Below, piece by piece: positions 54,472 to 62,822 of a stretch of 64,000 nt of DNA; positions within the stretch are counted from its first letter, which is position 1, and every line of letters starts with the position of its first letter. A program made the position numbers and the translations under genes. Source of the DNA: Nitrosarchaeum sp. Lineage in GTDB: Archaea > Thermoproteota > Nitrososphaeria > Nitrososphaerales > Nitrosopumilaceae. The DNA is taken from assembly GCA_023265135.1 (NCBI GenBank), contig JAHFUM010000005.1, positions 28,993 through 92,992 of the forward strand. The letters are read 5' to 3'. The notes beneath the pieces were generated by a model. The model had not been told where the DNA came from, made no database searches, and saw only the letters and a program-made list of their open reading frames with translations.

Positions 54472-55778
54472 TATATTGACCTATTAAAATCAATTTGATT
54501 TGGTGAACTATCTTTAACGATTTGCATTGTCATTTGATGCCTACTTTGTGTTATTCTATGTTGAATAGCAGTTATAAGATATTTTCCGGAATAATATGGA
54601 TCATATTTTGATATATTCTGTTCATCTTTTTCCACTTCTTTAAATTCATTCATAACAAAATTTATAACCATCCCAACCTCAATATCTGTACGTCCCCAAA
54701 CAACCAAATCCAATTTATACATCTCTAATTGCGATAGGAGTGATACTCTCTTTGATACAATATCGTCCGACTTATCACCAAATCCGTCAAACTTTTGCGG
54801 GGACACAATTCTTGACTCAATTAAACCATTTTCTTTACTTAAAGGTAAATTTGGTGATTGTAGTGGAAATTTATCTAGATGCAGCGTCTTATTGAAGTCT
54901 GTTGAGTAGTTATATAGATTCTTAGATATCTGCTTTCTAAATAGATTAATACCAAATACTTTATGGCTGAAAGTTCCACGCATGTTCTGATTTATATAAT
55001 CCTGTGATGAAGTATAATATAGTTCTTTAATAGTTTGGTATTCACGTTGAATATTTCTTACACTTGTACCATCTTTTTGATGGATACGAGCAGGATTTTT
55101 ATCAAAGAAGTATGTCATAAAGATATCCTGACTAAACAAATTAGTCAAAGATTTCAACTTAAACTTCTTGTTTGTTTGATAAAACAAATAATTTGGTATA
55201 TTGATAGAAGTATGAGGAAATAGACATCTAGATGTGGCAAAATTTATACATTGGAACGGACTCCAATACGGAGACACAAATTTTATATTGCTGTTAGATA
55301 TATCTACCTCAAGATCATCACTTTGCTTCAATTCTGTTTCATATATTCTTTTTACAATGTCAGATGCATTACCTGAATATGCTTTACTCAACTTTTTATT
55401 TAAATCAGTTATGCCTTCAACTGCCATAAAGTGAAGGACATACATTTGAGTTTTATCACCGCGATGATTGCGATTTTCAATTTTAGTCACATAAAATTGC
55501 TTTTTAAATGGAGATGCATCAAGTGTTGGGGTGCAAAATTCAATTTCTAGTAGTTCTTCACCTAATATTGGAATACCAGATATTAAGTTGAGTGATTCTA
55601 CTATAGTAATAGTTCCAGTTAAGCAAGGAGAGTATAAATCCTCATACAAGTCTAATTCTAGGAATATACTATCTAAATTATATTTTCTATTACGTTGACC
55701 ATCATATAAGGTAACACTTTTTAATGCTATTTCACCAGCTGTTGAAATACCATCCCCTAAAACTTTTGCATTATCCAT
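54471..55778 (-). CDS. 27: Baseplate hub (gp27)
   Basis: 435 aa (T4 gp27 391 aa). gp27-like start: LKSVTLYDGQRNRKYNLDSI then FLELDLYEDLYSPCLTGTIT; later DKSDDIVSKRVSLLSQLEMY and DLVVWGRTDIEVGMVINFVM. The trimer connects tube, baseplate and spike. Adjacent to gp5 (one-base overlap) and gp53. Confidence 0.88.
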   Translation of the reverse strand: MDNAKVLGDGISTAGEIALKSVTLYDGQRNRKYNLDSIFLELDLYEDLYSPCLTGTITIVESLNLISGIPILGEELLEIEFCTPTLDASPFKKQFYVTKIENRNHRGDKTQMYVLHFMAVEGITDLNKKLSKAYSGNASDIVKRIYETELKQSDDLEVDISNSNIKFVSPYWSPFQCINFATSRCLFPHTSINIPNYLFYQTNKKFKLKSLTNLFSQDIFMTYFFDKNPARIHQKDGTSVRNIQREYQTIKELYYTSSQDYINQNMRGTFSHKVFGINLFRKQISKNLYNYSTDFNKTLHLDKFPLQSPNLPLSKENGLIESRIVSPQKFDGFGDKSDDIVSKRVSLLSQLEMYKLDLVVWGRTDIEVGMVINFVMNEFKEVEKDEQNISKYDPYYSGKYLITAIQHRITQSRHQMTMQIVKDSSPNQIDFNRSI

Positions 55779-56310
55779 TTACTCTAATCATCTCTCTTTT
55801 GAATGCATCAACGAACCCGGCAATTTTAGTTGGATGAATAACTCTTATAAATCTTTTTAGTTCATTTTTCTTTGTTTCAAAGTCATAATTAGTAACTTCT
55901 AAAACTTTGTCGGCCCCATAATTATCAATAATAAACTGTTTGTCCATTGTAATATACCATGGTAGAACGTCAGTATGATGGATGCCATTCACTTTATTTC
56001 CATATTTCTTAGTGCAAAAGTTTATTAAAGCGAGTTCGGTCATAGGCCAAGAATCATAAAATGATGTTATGCGATTTACATATAATATAGTCCAATGATG
56101 AATCGGAGTATTATAAAGATTGAAGGATATTTTTTCTGGTGTTTCACCTTCCTTTATAATATGAGGTGTACAAAGAATATCTAAATCGGAATCTGATATT
56201 TTTAGTTGAACACGTTGCATTAAATCAGTTACAGTTTCTATAACAGGTGAAATATCTGATTTAATTGTATAGTCATATGTAACTAGACCAAAATTTTTAA
56301 AATATGTCAT
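55771..56310 (-). CDS. 53: Baseplate wedge subunit (gp53)
   Basis: 179 aa (T4 gp53 196 aa). LysM-like gp53 features: EGETPEKISFNLYNTPIHHW then TILYVNRITSFYDSWPMTEL. It joins wedges around the hub. Start shares a base with the stop of the gp48 gene; end overlaps gp27 by 8 nt. Confidence 0.85.
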   Translation of the reverse strand: MTYFKNFGLVTYDYTIKSDISPVIETVTDLMQRVQLKISDSDLDILCTPHIIKEGETPEKISFNLYNTPIHHWTILYVNRITSFYDSWPMTELALINFCTKKYGNKVNGIHHTDVLPWYITMDKQFIIDNYGADKVLEVTNYDFETKKNELKRFIRVIHPTKIAGFVDAFKREMIRVNG

Positions 56311-57356
56311 TAGAATCCGTTTTCTACACTGTTTTGGAAAATAGGTTCCATCTCCTCAAATAAAAGAGATAGTGAAATTGCTACTGGGTTACTAGTATCT
56401 TCAAAAGCTATAAATTCACCAATTGGAGTGTAATTAACATGCACACTTTTTAAACCAGAAGTTGCAATTTTAGGTATATTTTCATTTAACCCTTGCTTAT
56501 ATCTAAATTCTATATCAAATTCAGATGGCATAAGTAACATAGCATTATTTGATGTTAGATTATCCACTTCAGGGTGCATATGCAATCTAAACAGTCTTAT
56601 TATTTCCTTTATGTTATTTGATTCCTGCTCATTTCTAGGTACAAGAAGAAAGTCGAATTGATACTCACGAATTTTCATTTCTCTAAATACTTGTTCCTGT
56701 CGCTTGTTTATGAGAGCCCCTCGAACTTTATCTACAATTGCAGATATGTTATTGGTTGGTAGATTAAATCGACTCGCAATACCAGTTGCCGCACCTCTCA
56801 TAAGTGTTGAAAGAGCTACATCAAAAGTTCCCTGTATTTGACCACTAGCAAAAGCAGTGATTAATGAACCTACAGCGCCAACTTCTGCTACATCATAAAC
56901 TGCATCAGAATTACTATGAATACTAGCTGGTAGTGGTAAACAGATAGCAGTTAGTAATCTCTTATGAGGATTGATAAAATTACCAGCAACTGAACCCGCT
57001 GTTTCCGATACTGTTGCTAGCTTTTCAGTTACAAATTTAGCTGTTGGTGAATTTCTAATAACGTTAGTTAGACCGGTTCCAGAAGTATTTTTTGTTAGGT
57101 CTGCTTTAACTGTATTACCCGGAATATTGGCAATTTTTCCTCTGGAATTGGCATTTATATAAAATATCATAAAGTGCGGCCAGGGCCCATCGGGATCACC
57201 CAACATACCATTGGGATATTCTATAGTATTGTACCCAACTTTACCACCAGGATTTGATGCAGTTCCAACAGCGGCAGTACTAGTTTCCGGCGCACCATTA
57301 TTGGACTCTATTTTAACCTGATCTGAGTTTTGATACAATTCTTCGTAGGATGCCAT
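56310..57356 (-). CDS. 48: Baseplate tail tube cap (gp48)
   Basis: 348 aa (T4 gp48 364 aa). Recognised by the hub-proximal tube-cap pattern: PHFMIFYINANSRG, IREYQFDFLLVPRNEQESNN with IKEIIRLFRLHMHPE, and the C-terminal IGEFIAFEDTSNPVAISLSL. Sits on gp27 and starts the tube with gp54. A late promoter lies 37 nt before its start, in the divergent region with gp4. Confidence 0.85.
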   Translation of the reverse strand: MASYEELYQNSDQVKIESNNGAPETSTAAVGTASNPGGKVGYNTIEYPNGMLGDPDGPWPHFMIFYINANSRGKIANIPGNTVKADLTKNTSGTGLTNVIRNSPTAKFVTEKLATVSETAGSVAGNFINPHKRLLTAICLPLPASIHSNSDAVYDVAEVGAVGSLITAFASGQIQGTFDVALSTLMRGAATGIASRFNLPTNNISAIVDKVRGALINKRQEQVFREMKIREYQFDFLLVPRNEQESNNIKEIIRLFRLHMHPEVDNLTSNNAMLLMPSEFDIEFRYKQGLNENIPKIATSGLKSVHVNYTPIGEFIAFEDTSNPVAISLSLLFEEMEPIFQNSVENGF

Positions 57357-57363
57357 TTTGATG

Positions 57364-57371
57364 AATAAATA
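57364..57371 (+). promoter_or_regulatory. Late promoter (AATAAATA), plus strand
   Basis: Plus-strand element 37 nt before the gp4 start. With the minus-strand element at 57393-57400 it forms an overlapping divergent late promoter pair between gp48 and gp4. Confidence 0.55.
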
Positions 57372-57392
57372 CTTGATATGTTGAATTACTCA

Positions 57393-57400
57393 TATTTATT
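57393..57400 (-). promoter_or_regulatory. Late promoter (AATAAATA), minus strand
   Basis: Minus-strand element 37 nt before the gp48 start, facing the plus-strand promoter at 57364-57371. Confidence 0.55.
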
Positions 57401-57407
57401 GAAGAAA

Positions 57408-57845
57408 ATGACAAGATATTTGCAAGGAAGATACGAAGTTAAAAATAAAGAAAAATACGTAGGAAACGTAAATAATGTAGTTTTTCGTAGTTCCTGGGAA
57501 AGGAAAACAATGTTGTTTTTCGATAATAATCCAGGAATATTAAAATGGCAGAGTGAGGAAACTGTAATTAATTACATAAGTCCTGTTGATAATAAACAAC
57601 ATAGATATTTTGTAGATTTTTCCGTATTATATAAAACCAAGTCAGGCGAAGTGAAGAAAGCATTAGTGGAAGTTAAACCAAAATCACAAACAGTTGAACC
57701 AAAGAAAAGAAAAAATACTAAAAGATACTTAACTGAAGTAACCACATATCTTGTAAATCAGGCCAAATGGGAATATGCTAAAGCTTGGTGCAGTAAGAAT
57801 AATTTCGACTTCATTATACTCGACGAGACACATTTGCAGATTTAA
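57408..57845 (+). CDS. 4: Head completion protein (gp4), nuclease-like
   Basis: 145 aa from the ATG at 57408 with GAAGAAA upstream; an earlier in-frame ATG at 57378 would extend it by 10 residues without family support. T4 gp4 features: YEVKNKEKYVGNVNNVVFRS with SWERK. A TnsA-like/PD-(D/E)XK core is visible: E31 in SSWERK, D70 in YFVDF, and E88-x-K90 in VEVKP. Needed to complete heads before tail joining. First gene of the plus-strand island. Confidence 0.85.
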   Translation: MTRYLQGRYEVKNKEKYVGNVNNVVFRSSWERKTMLFFDNNPGILKWQSEETVINYISPVDNKQHRYFVDFSVLYKTKSGEVKKALVEVKPKSQTVEPKKRKNTKRYLTEVTTYLVNQAKWEYAKAWCSKNNFDFIILDETHLQI

Positions 57846-58430
57846 ATGCTTGAAAAATCATTATCTCTATTAGATCAGGTAAAGAATACTCCTGAATTGA
57901 GCACAAAACAAAGTCTACAATGGTATACTAAGAATGTCACGCAACCTGCAAAAGGTATGAGTGTTCAAAAGTTTCTGTCCGATAATTCAAAATCTCAAGC
58001 AACTAGTATATATCCCGGTCAATTGATCTCATTTATTTACAGTGCCAAAACAGCAGAATCACTGAAATGGTGGGACAGTGCACCACTCGTACTTCCGTTT
58101 GAAACATCACCCACACATTTTACAGGTCTAAATTTGCATTACTTAGATTATAGGGGTAGGATGGTATTATTAGATAAGTTAATGACATTCTCTAATGATG
58201 ACCGCTTAACACCAAAGGCAAGAATGAAAATATCGTGGAATTTATTGAAAAGTGCATCAAACTTTCCAGGTGCACAACATTGCGTGAAGCAATACATATT
58301 TAGTCATGTAAAATCAAAGTTTATAGTTATTCCACCGGAAGCTTGGCGTTATGTAATTCATTTGCCTCTCGCAAAATTTAATAAGGCCACTCAAGAGCGT
58401 GTCTGGCAGGACACGCGTTCACGAAAGTAG
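57846..58430 (+). CDS. Conserved T4-like phage protein of unknown function
   Basis: 194 aa. The phrase PGQLISFIYSAKTAESLKWW then DSAPLVLPFETSPTHFTGLN and LHYLDYRGRMVLLDKLM is a pattern I associate with an unnamed conserved protein beside structural genes in cyanophage-like T4 relatives. No T4 gene name is claimed. It follows gp4 immediately and overlaps the antisense endonuclease end by 12 nt. Confidence 0.65.
   Translation: MLEKSLSLLDQVKNTPELSTKQSLQWYTKNVTQPAKGMSVQKFLSDNSKSQATSIYPGQLISFIYSAKTAESLKWWDSAPLVLPFETSPTHFTGLNLHYLDYRGRMVLLDKLMTFSNDDRLTPKARMKISWNLLKSASNFPGAQHCVKQYIFSHVKSKFIVIPPEAWRYVIHLPLAKFNKATQERVWQDTRSRK
58397..58416. terminator. GC-rich inverted repeat at a convergent junction
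   Basis: GCGTGTC / GACACGC, 7-bp perfect stem with a 6-nt loop, in the last codons of the 57846-58430 gene. No T run directly follows on either strand, so terminator activity is uncertain; the location at the meeting point of two convergent genes makes it plausible. Confidence 0.35.
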
Positions 58431-59447
58431 TTCATTTAATCGTTTTTTAATAAGATAAAATGAAATATCAACAATTTCAGAGATTTTATTAATACTATAT
58501 CCCATTTTATTAAGTTCCAAAATTTTTTTGTTAAATTCATCAATTGTTTTAAATTTAAGCATAATTCTTTTATCTGTTATTTTTCTTTGAATTTGTTTTC
58601 TATTTGGGTCGAATGCACATCCAAATCTCCAGCCTTGTTGTAAATAATAGTTATAGTTCCGTGTATCATGATTTATAATACCATTTGTAACCCATTTTTT
58701 AAGTTTACTATTAACAGACGCCATTTTTCTATGTTTCTCTTTTCGTTCAGGAGAAGCATTTTCCCAGTCTTTTTTAGCTGCTATACTTAAATTTTTTCTA
58801 TGTGCCGCAGATTTTGGCCTTTTTAACTTAATTTTTTTATTTTCTAAAATTTTGTTGATGTAATCAATTGTAGTTGTTATAGGAAATAAGAATTTTATTA
58901 GGCTTTTTGTGACATTTAGAGATTCCATAATTTCTTTAAACGTTGCATTTCTATCAATATATGGTTTAATTAAAGTATATGCAGCATCAAATGAATGTAT
59001 ATTATATTTTTTTAATGCTCGCAAATATGCTGCATTTTGGTTTTTAATTTTCATTGAATCTGTCCATATTGGAGGAATGCAGTTAGTAGTATCCCATTTA
59101 TCGTCACCTTCCTTTTTATTTAACCAACTATCATTTTTAGATACTTTAAAGTGCCTAAGAACTCTAGATTCTGTTTTTTTACAAAATTGTATATTAGTGA
59201 ATATTTGTCTAATTTGAATTATATCAGGATTTCCATTTTCTCTTATGAATTTGTTAACTTCAACTGAACTTGTATGATAGTTTGTCCAAAATTCTCTAGG
59301 ATGGCAATTTTTTCCAGTGCGTCTTCCGTAATACCATTTATTTAATTTACTCCAACCTATTAAATACGTATATGGCGTGCGATCTACTATAGTATTAGGT
59401 AAATTAGTGTAAAATGATGGGTGTTGTTTTGATATATAAATATTCAT
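58419..59447 (-). CDS. GIY-YIG-like homing endonuclease, antisense in the plus-strand island
   Basis: 342 aa, paralogue of 3510-4280: YTYLIGWSKLNKWYYGRRTG, CHPREFWTNYHTSSVEVNKF and NPDIIQIRQIF. The C-terminal part differs: a KKWVTNGIINHDTRNYNYYL segment and an end helix-turn-helix (ELNKMGYSINKISEIVDISF). The start has CAGGG, AT-rich spacing and the shared leader hairpin with an exact TATAAATA late promoter. It is on the opposite strand to the surrounding gp4 to gp54 genes, so it is likely a later insertion. Confidence 0.8.
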   Translation of the reverse strand: MNIYISKQHPSFYTNLPNTIVDRTPYTYLIGWSKLNKWYYGRRTGKNCHPREFWTNYHTSSVEVNKFIRENGNPDIIQIRQIFTNIQFCKKTESRVLRHFKVSKNDSWLNKKEGDDKWDTTNCIPPIWTDSMKIKNQNAAYLRALKKYNIHSFDAAYTLIKPYIDRNATFKEIMESLNVTKSLIKFLFPITTTIDYINKILENKKIKLKRPKSAAHRKNLSIAAKKDWENASPERKEKHRKMASVNSKLKKWVTNGIINHDTRNYNYYLQQGWRFGCAFDPNRKQIQRKITDKRIMLKFKTIDEFNKKILELNKMGYSINKISEIVDISFYLIKKRLNELLS

Positions 59448-59480
59448 GCTGGTGCCCTGTTTAAATTATAAAGTGCTAGA

Positions 59481-59511
59481 GATAGTGCAGAACTGTAATC
59501 TGGTGACTATC
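59481..59511 (-). promoter_or_regulatory. Endonuclease leader hairpin, copy B
   Basis: Minus strand: outer stem GATAGT/ACTATC, 3x1 internal loop (CAC / C), inner stem CAGA/TCTG, 7-nt loop TTACAGT. A 21-nt spacer leads to AAACAGGG. Closely related in sequence to copy A at 4314-4344 and identical in geometry to copy C at 9870-9900. Confidence 0.6.
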
Positions 59512-59514
59512 ATA

Positions 59515-59522
59515 TATTTATA
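59515..59522 (-). promoter_or_regulatory. Late promoter (TATAAATA)
   Basis: Exact T4 late consensus on the minus strand, 3 nt before leader hairpin copy B and 68 nt before the endonuclease start. The remaining sequence up to the gp54 start (59523-59597) shows nothing further apart from the gp54 ribosome site. Confidence 0.7.
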
Positions 59523-59597
59523 CGTCATTCATTTGCCATTGCAGAGATTCCAAAAAGCATCTGAGTCACAGGTATGGAAGAACACAAGGAGCAGAAG

Positions 59598-60320
59598 ATG
59601 AGTAGTTTAAATGACTTTATTTCAGAGTTAAAGAAAGATGGACAAAGATTAGGTAGATCATATCAGTATGAAGTATTCTTTATTTTTTCTGACAATGAAG
59701 CTGCAAAATTAAGTCTTATGTGTAATAAAGCATCTATACCTGGTTATAGGATAAGAACACAAACTGGAAAAATTTACAGTTTGCAATATGAAATTGCAAC
59801 TGGTATAGATCAAGATCCAGTTTGGTTATCATTTTATGCGGATGTTCTACATAAAATACCCAGAAGATTTTTGTGGGAAATGAAAGCTAGTTTAAATGAA
59901 CTTTCTATATTTCCACTTGATGATCCAGAAAATGATAGTTCTTATTCACCAAAGTACAAAGATAGTTATTCTTTTGCAATGGTTATGAACATTCTAGATG
60001 AGAACTTTTTGCCAGTTAGTATGTATAGATTTGATAACTGCTTTATAAGGACAGTTCAACAAATTCCATTAAGTTATTCTGATACTGGTATACCCGAAGT
60101 GACGATAGAAGTGGTTTATGAGAGAGTTAAATCAAAACTACTCGATAATCATTCAAGGTCAGTTGTATCAAGTAGTGACGGATCAGTTGATTTAGCAGCA
60201 TATGGTGTACCTAAGGAAAATACCAATACTAAAGAAATACCAGCAGTAAATAGAAATTTGTTAGATAAAGCAAAGAATGCAGCAACTGTGTTGACCACAA
60301 AAGGTTTTTTTAAATTATAG
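59598..60320 (+). CDS. 54: Baseplate tail tube initiator (gp54-like)
   Basis: 240 aa from the ATG at 59598 (AAGGAG 6 nt upstream; the ATG at 59574 lacks one). Tail-tube-like fold: SSLNDFISELKKDGQRLGRS, then YEVFFIFSDNEAAKLSLMCN with the KASIPGY turn, and a second half FAMVMNILDENFLPVSMYRF. Similar to gp54 (T4 320 aa) and the tube protein gp19; the gp26-gp29 context favours gp54. Confidence 0.75.
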   Translation: MSSLNDFISELKKDGQRLGRSYQYEVFFIFSDNEAAKLSLMCNKASIPGYRIRTQTGKIYSLQYEIATGIDQDPVWLSFYADVLHKIPRRFLWEMKASLNELSIFPLDDPENDSSYSPKYKDSYSFAMVMNILDENFLPVSMYRFDNCFIRTVQQIPLSYSDTGIPEVTIEVVYERVKSKLLDNHSRSVVSSSDGSVDLAAYGVPKENTNTKEIPAVNRNLLDKAKNAATVLTTKGFFKL

Positions 60321-60329
60321 GAGAATTGA

Positions 60330-61016
60330 ATGAGTATCACTAAATTAGCATTGCCAGAGTATGAATTAACATTACCAATGAGTGGTGAAACAATAAAGTT
60401 TAGACCATTTACTGTTAAAGAAGAAAAAATACTTTTACTTGCACAGGAAGAAAATAATATAAGTGCTATTATTTTGGCAGTTAGTCAAATGATTGATGCA
60501 TGTACTTTTAGTGTATGTTCAATTGACACTTTAAACAAAGTTGATGCGGAGTTTCTTTTCATCAATTTAAGAAATAAATCACTAGGTGAAGGTGTGGAAG
60601 TTAACGGTCTTTGCAAAGAATGTAACGGTAAAAACTTTCTTGTGATGGATTTAGAGGATGTAAATGTTAGAAATAAAGATTTCAAAAAGGATGTCAAACT
60701 AAAAGATAATGTATGGGTTACAATGCGTATTCCAACAATAAAAGAGTCTTTAAAGATTGGCAAAGATGATGGTTATACTGCAATTGCATTGTGTCTAGAT
60801 ACAATGGTAGAAGGTGACAGTTCTATTACTTTCACCGATTATCCACTAGAAGATAGAATTGAATGGGTAGAATCATTATCACCAATTCAATTGCAATCAT
60901 TTGGTGATTTTTTCAATAATGTACCAACACTTGAATTTAAGTATTATTATACATGCTCTCATTGCCAAGCAATGAATACTATTATTATAGAAGGACTCGA
61001 AGGTTTTTTCGTATAG
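60330..61016 (+). CDS. 26: Baseplate hub assembly protein / tape-measure chaperone (gp26)
   Basis: 228 aa (T4 gp26 208 aa). Features: PEYELTLPMSGETIKFRPFT, VKEEKILLLAQEENN, a CKECNG and CSHC zinc-like pair (residues ~109 and ~210), and QLQSFGDFFNNVPTLEF near the end. It lies just before gp51-like and the tape measure gene, the position of lambda G. The last codons contain a T TTT TTC slippery site (61004-61010) that would allow a -1 shift into the gp51 frame, giving a 285-aa fusion. Confidence 0.85.
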   Translation: MSITKLALPEYELTLPMSGETIKFRPFTVKEEKILLLAQEENNISAIILAVSQMIDACTFSVCSIDTLNKVDAEFLFINLRNKSLGEGVEVNGLCKECNGKNFLVMDLEDVNVRNKDFKKDVKLKDNVWVTMRIPTIKESLKIGKDDGYTAIALCLDTMVEGDSSITFTDYPLEDRIEWVESLSPIQLQSFGDFFNNVPTLEFKYYYTCSHCQAMNTIIIEGLEGFFV

Positions 61017-61186
61017 CTCTTTCGCAGGATTCTTTAGCTGACTACTATAAAACAAATTTTCACTTGTTATATAAAGAAAAATGGTCACTAACAGAATTAG
61101 ATGAAATGCTACCCTACGAAAGAGATATTTACATAGCATTACTAGAACAAGCAAGAGAAGAAGAGGCTCGGGATAATGGACGTTAA
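60953..61186 (+). CDS. 51: gp51-like hub assembly protein, probably made as a gp26-gp51 frameshift fusion
   Basis: 77-codon frame. Residues 18-77 (FFRIALSQDSLADYYKTNF, SLTELDEMLPYERDIYIALL) match the gp51-type hub assembly proteins of T4-like phages. The only upstream ATG (60953) has no ribosome site and lies in the gp26 overlap, and there is no other start before the conserved part. A -1 shift at T TTT TTC joins it in frame to gp26. The end overlaps the tape-measure start by 11 nt. Confidence 0.75.
   Translation: MLSLPSNEYYYYRRTRRFFRIALSQDSLADYYKTNFHLLYKEKWSLTELDEMLPYERDIYIALLEQAREEEARDNGR
61004..61010 (+). promoter_or_regulatory. Candidate -1 ribosomal frameshift site (T TTT TTC)
   Basis: Heptamer in phase with the gp26 frame (GGT TTT TTC GTA TAG): the canonical X XXY YYZ form. 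Slipping -1 gives TTT TTT CGT ATA and continues into gp51, two codons before the gp26 stop. The following sequence has short self-complementary AGCT elements (TATAGCT and AGCT 17 nt on) but no strong stem. Confidence 0.65.
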
Positions 61187-62819
61187 AAATATACTTCAAG
61201 CGAGAACAGAGGTTCAAAGAGAGGCAACTGGATCTGCTGCGGCAATGATTGTTAGACACTTTGTAGAAAGTTATGCCAAGGAGCATAAATTATCATTGCA
61301 AGAACAAACGAAGTTATTAAATGAAAATCTTGTCAATCTCAATGATATGATTAGTAACGATGAAGATGCGTTTAAAGATATGGTTAAAGAGTATTTGAAT
61401 GACTTTGAGCAAAATAGAGTTGAAGAAGCGAATAGACTTGAAGAAGAACAAATTAAAATGTTCGGTGCTGTTGGAAAACGTGGTACAATTTTATCAGATG
61501 CGTATAAAAGAATTGCAACTAAAATAGCCGCAGCAGCGCCCTATACTGAAACATTGTTAGGTATTGAAGAGGAATCTAAAGGGGAAGAAAAACCAAAAGG
61601 CTTTTTTGCTCGTGCAGGAGAAAAAATAAGTAGACTAGTTACTCCTTATAAAGAGGATAAAAATTCAAAAACTTATGGTTCTGCTCCAGTTTTAGATGAG
61701 AAAAGATATCGTGAAGATCAAATGTATAAGAAGCAGATGCTTAAGTTTTTATCTGATATTGGAAAGAATACTAAACTTACTGTTGAACAACGAAAATTAA
61801 AAGAAGATGTAGAAAAATCTGATAGAAAAGCTGAACGTGCAAGAAAATTGAAAGATGCGTTTCAAGCTACTCCTGAATCTAGAATAACATATGCAGTAGG
61901 TAAAGCTGCAATTGGTGTAACCAAATTTGGAATTGGTTTACTGAGAGGAAATGTTGAATCAAGTAAATCTCCCCAAACTGAAAAAGTTGTCAGTTCCCCT
62001 GTTAAAGCTGCAACAATGGCATCTAAACCTATGAAGAAACCGGGCATTCATGTTTCAGCCGAGCAAGCAAATGAATTGGCATCCGATAAATTTGAACAAT
62101 TTTCAATGGGTAAAAGTGGTGCAAGATGGCGCTGGAAAGAAAGTAAAACTCTAGCATCGTGGGAAAAGGATGTAAAACCTCATATAGAAGAACGAGCAAG
62201 AGAACCTATATCTCCTAAACAGGAAAAATCTAATTATGAGTCTGAAAAAATTGTGAATACCTCCGAAAAAATATCTGAAGATAAAAAATCTAGTGAAGGC
62301 TTCTTTGATATACTCATTAAAGCTGCAACTGCGTTTGCAGCCGGTTTTGCTGGTATACTTGCAACTATTAGTGGAGCAATTGTACCAATTATAACAGTCC
62401 TCGCTGGCGCATATTTGGCATTTAAGGCGGGAACTGCTATATATGAGAAATTTAAGGAACCTATAGGAAAAGCAGTTGAATGGGGTGCAGAAAAACTAGG
62501 TGCAGAACATATAAAAACTAAAGAAGAGATTGATAATTATATAAATACCCCCGAAGGTAAAAAGACTATAGAGGATATAAAGAAAAATAAAGCCAAATTA
62601 GCTACCGATTCTGCCAAGAAAGTTGAAGCTGCCAAAGAAGAAAAGGAAACTGCAAAAGCCAAAGCTACAATGCAACCTGTAGTAGATGCAGCGAACAGAT
62701 CAGTTCAAAATAATATAATGCCTGGTGCGTCCGGTAACGCAAATCAAAAACAAAACCCTAGAAATCCAGACAATTCTATTTCAAAATGGCTAGATTCTAG
62801 GGTTCCTAGGTTTGCTTAA
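61176..62819 (+). CDS. 29: Tape measure / baseplate hub protein (gp29)
   Basis: 547 aa (T4 gp29 590 aa). Charged, helical N-terminal half (LVNLNDMISNDEDAFKDMVK; KKQMLKFLSDIGKNTKLTVE), a hydrophobic segment near residues 375-410 (FAAGFAGILATISGAIVPII then TVLAGAYLAFKAG) and a helical tail ending in SKWLDSRVPRFA. This organisation and the position after gp26/gp51 fit the tail-length ruler. Ends 3 nt before the convergent gp32 gene. Confidence 0.85.
   Translation: MDVKNILQARTEVQREATGSAAAMIVRHFVESYAKEHKLSLQEQTKLLNENLVNLNDMISNDEDAFKDMVKEYLNDFEQNRVEEANRLEEEQIKMFGAVGKRGTILSDAYKRIATKIAAAAPYTETLLGIEEESKGEEKPKGFFARAGEKISRLVTPYKEDKNSKTYGSAPVLDEKRYREDQMYKKQMLKFLSDIGKNTKLTVEQRKLKEDVEKSDRKAERARKLKDAFQATPESRITYAVGKAAIGVTKFGIGLLRGNVESSKSPQTEKVVSSPVKAATMASKPMKKPGIHVSAEQANELASDKFEQFSMGKSGARWRWKESKTLASWEKDVKPHIEERAREPISPKQEKSNYESEKIVNTSEKISEDKKSSEGFFDILIKAATAFAAGFAGILATISGAIVPIITVLAGAYLAFKAGTAIYEKFKEPIGKAVEWGAEKLGAEHIKTKEEIDNYINTPEGKKTIEDIKKNKAKLATDSAKKVEAAKEEKETAKAKATMQPVVDAANRSVQNNIMPGASGNANQKQNPRNPDNSISKWLDSRVPRFA
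62754..62804. repeat. 10-bp inverted repeat near a convergent junction
   Basis: AACCCTAGAA (62754-62763) and TTCTAGGGTT (62795-62804), perfect, separated by 31 nt, inside the last codons of gp29 just before the gp29/gp32 convergent end. Could fold in both transcripts; no T run follows, so a simple terminator is unlikely. Confidence 0.4.
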
Positions 62820-62822
62820 ACT

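Noticed and set aside
59574..59597. Earlier ATG for the gp54-like gene
   Set aside because: No ribosome site before it, whereas AAGGAG precedes the ATG at 59598 at normal spacing.
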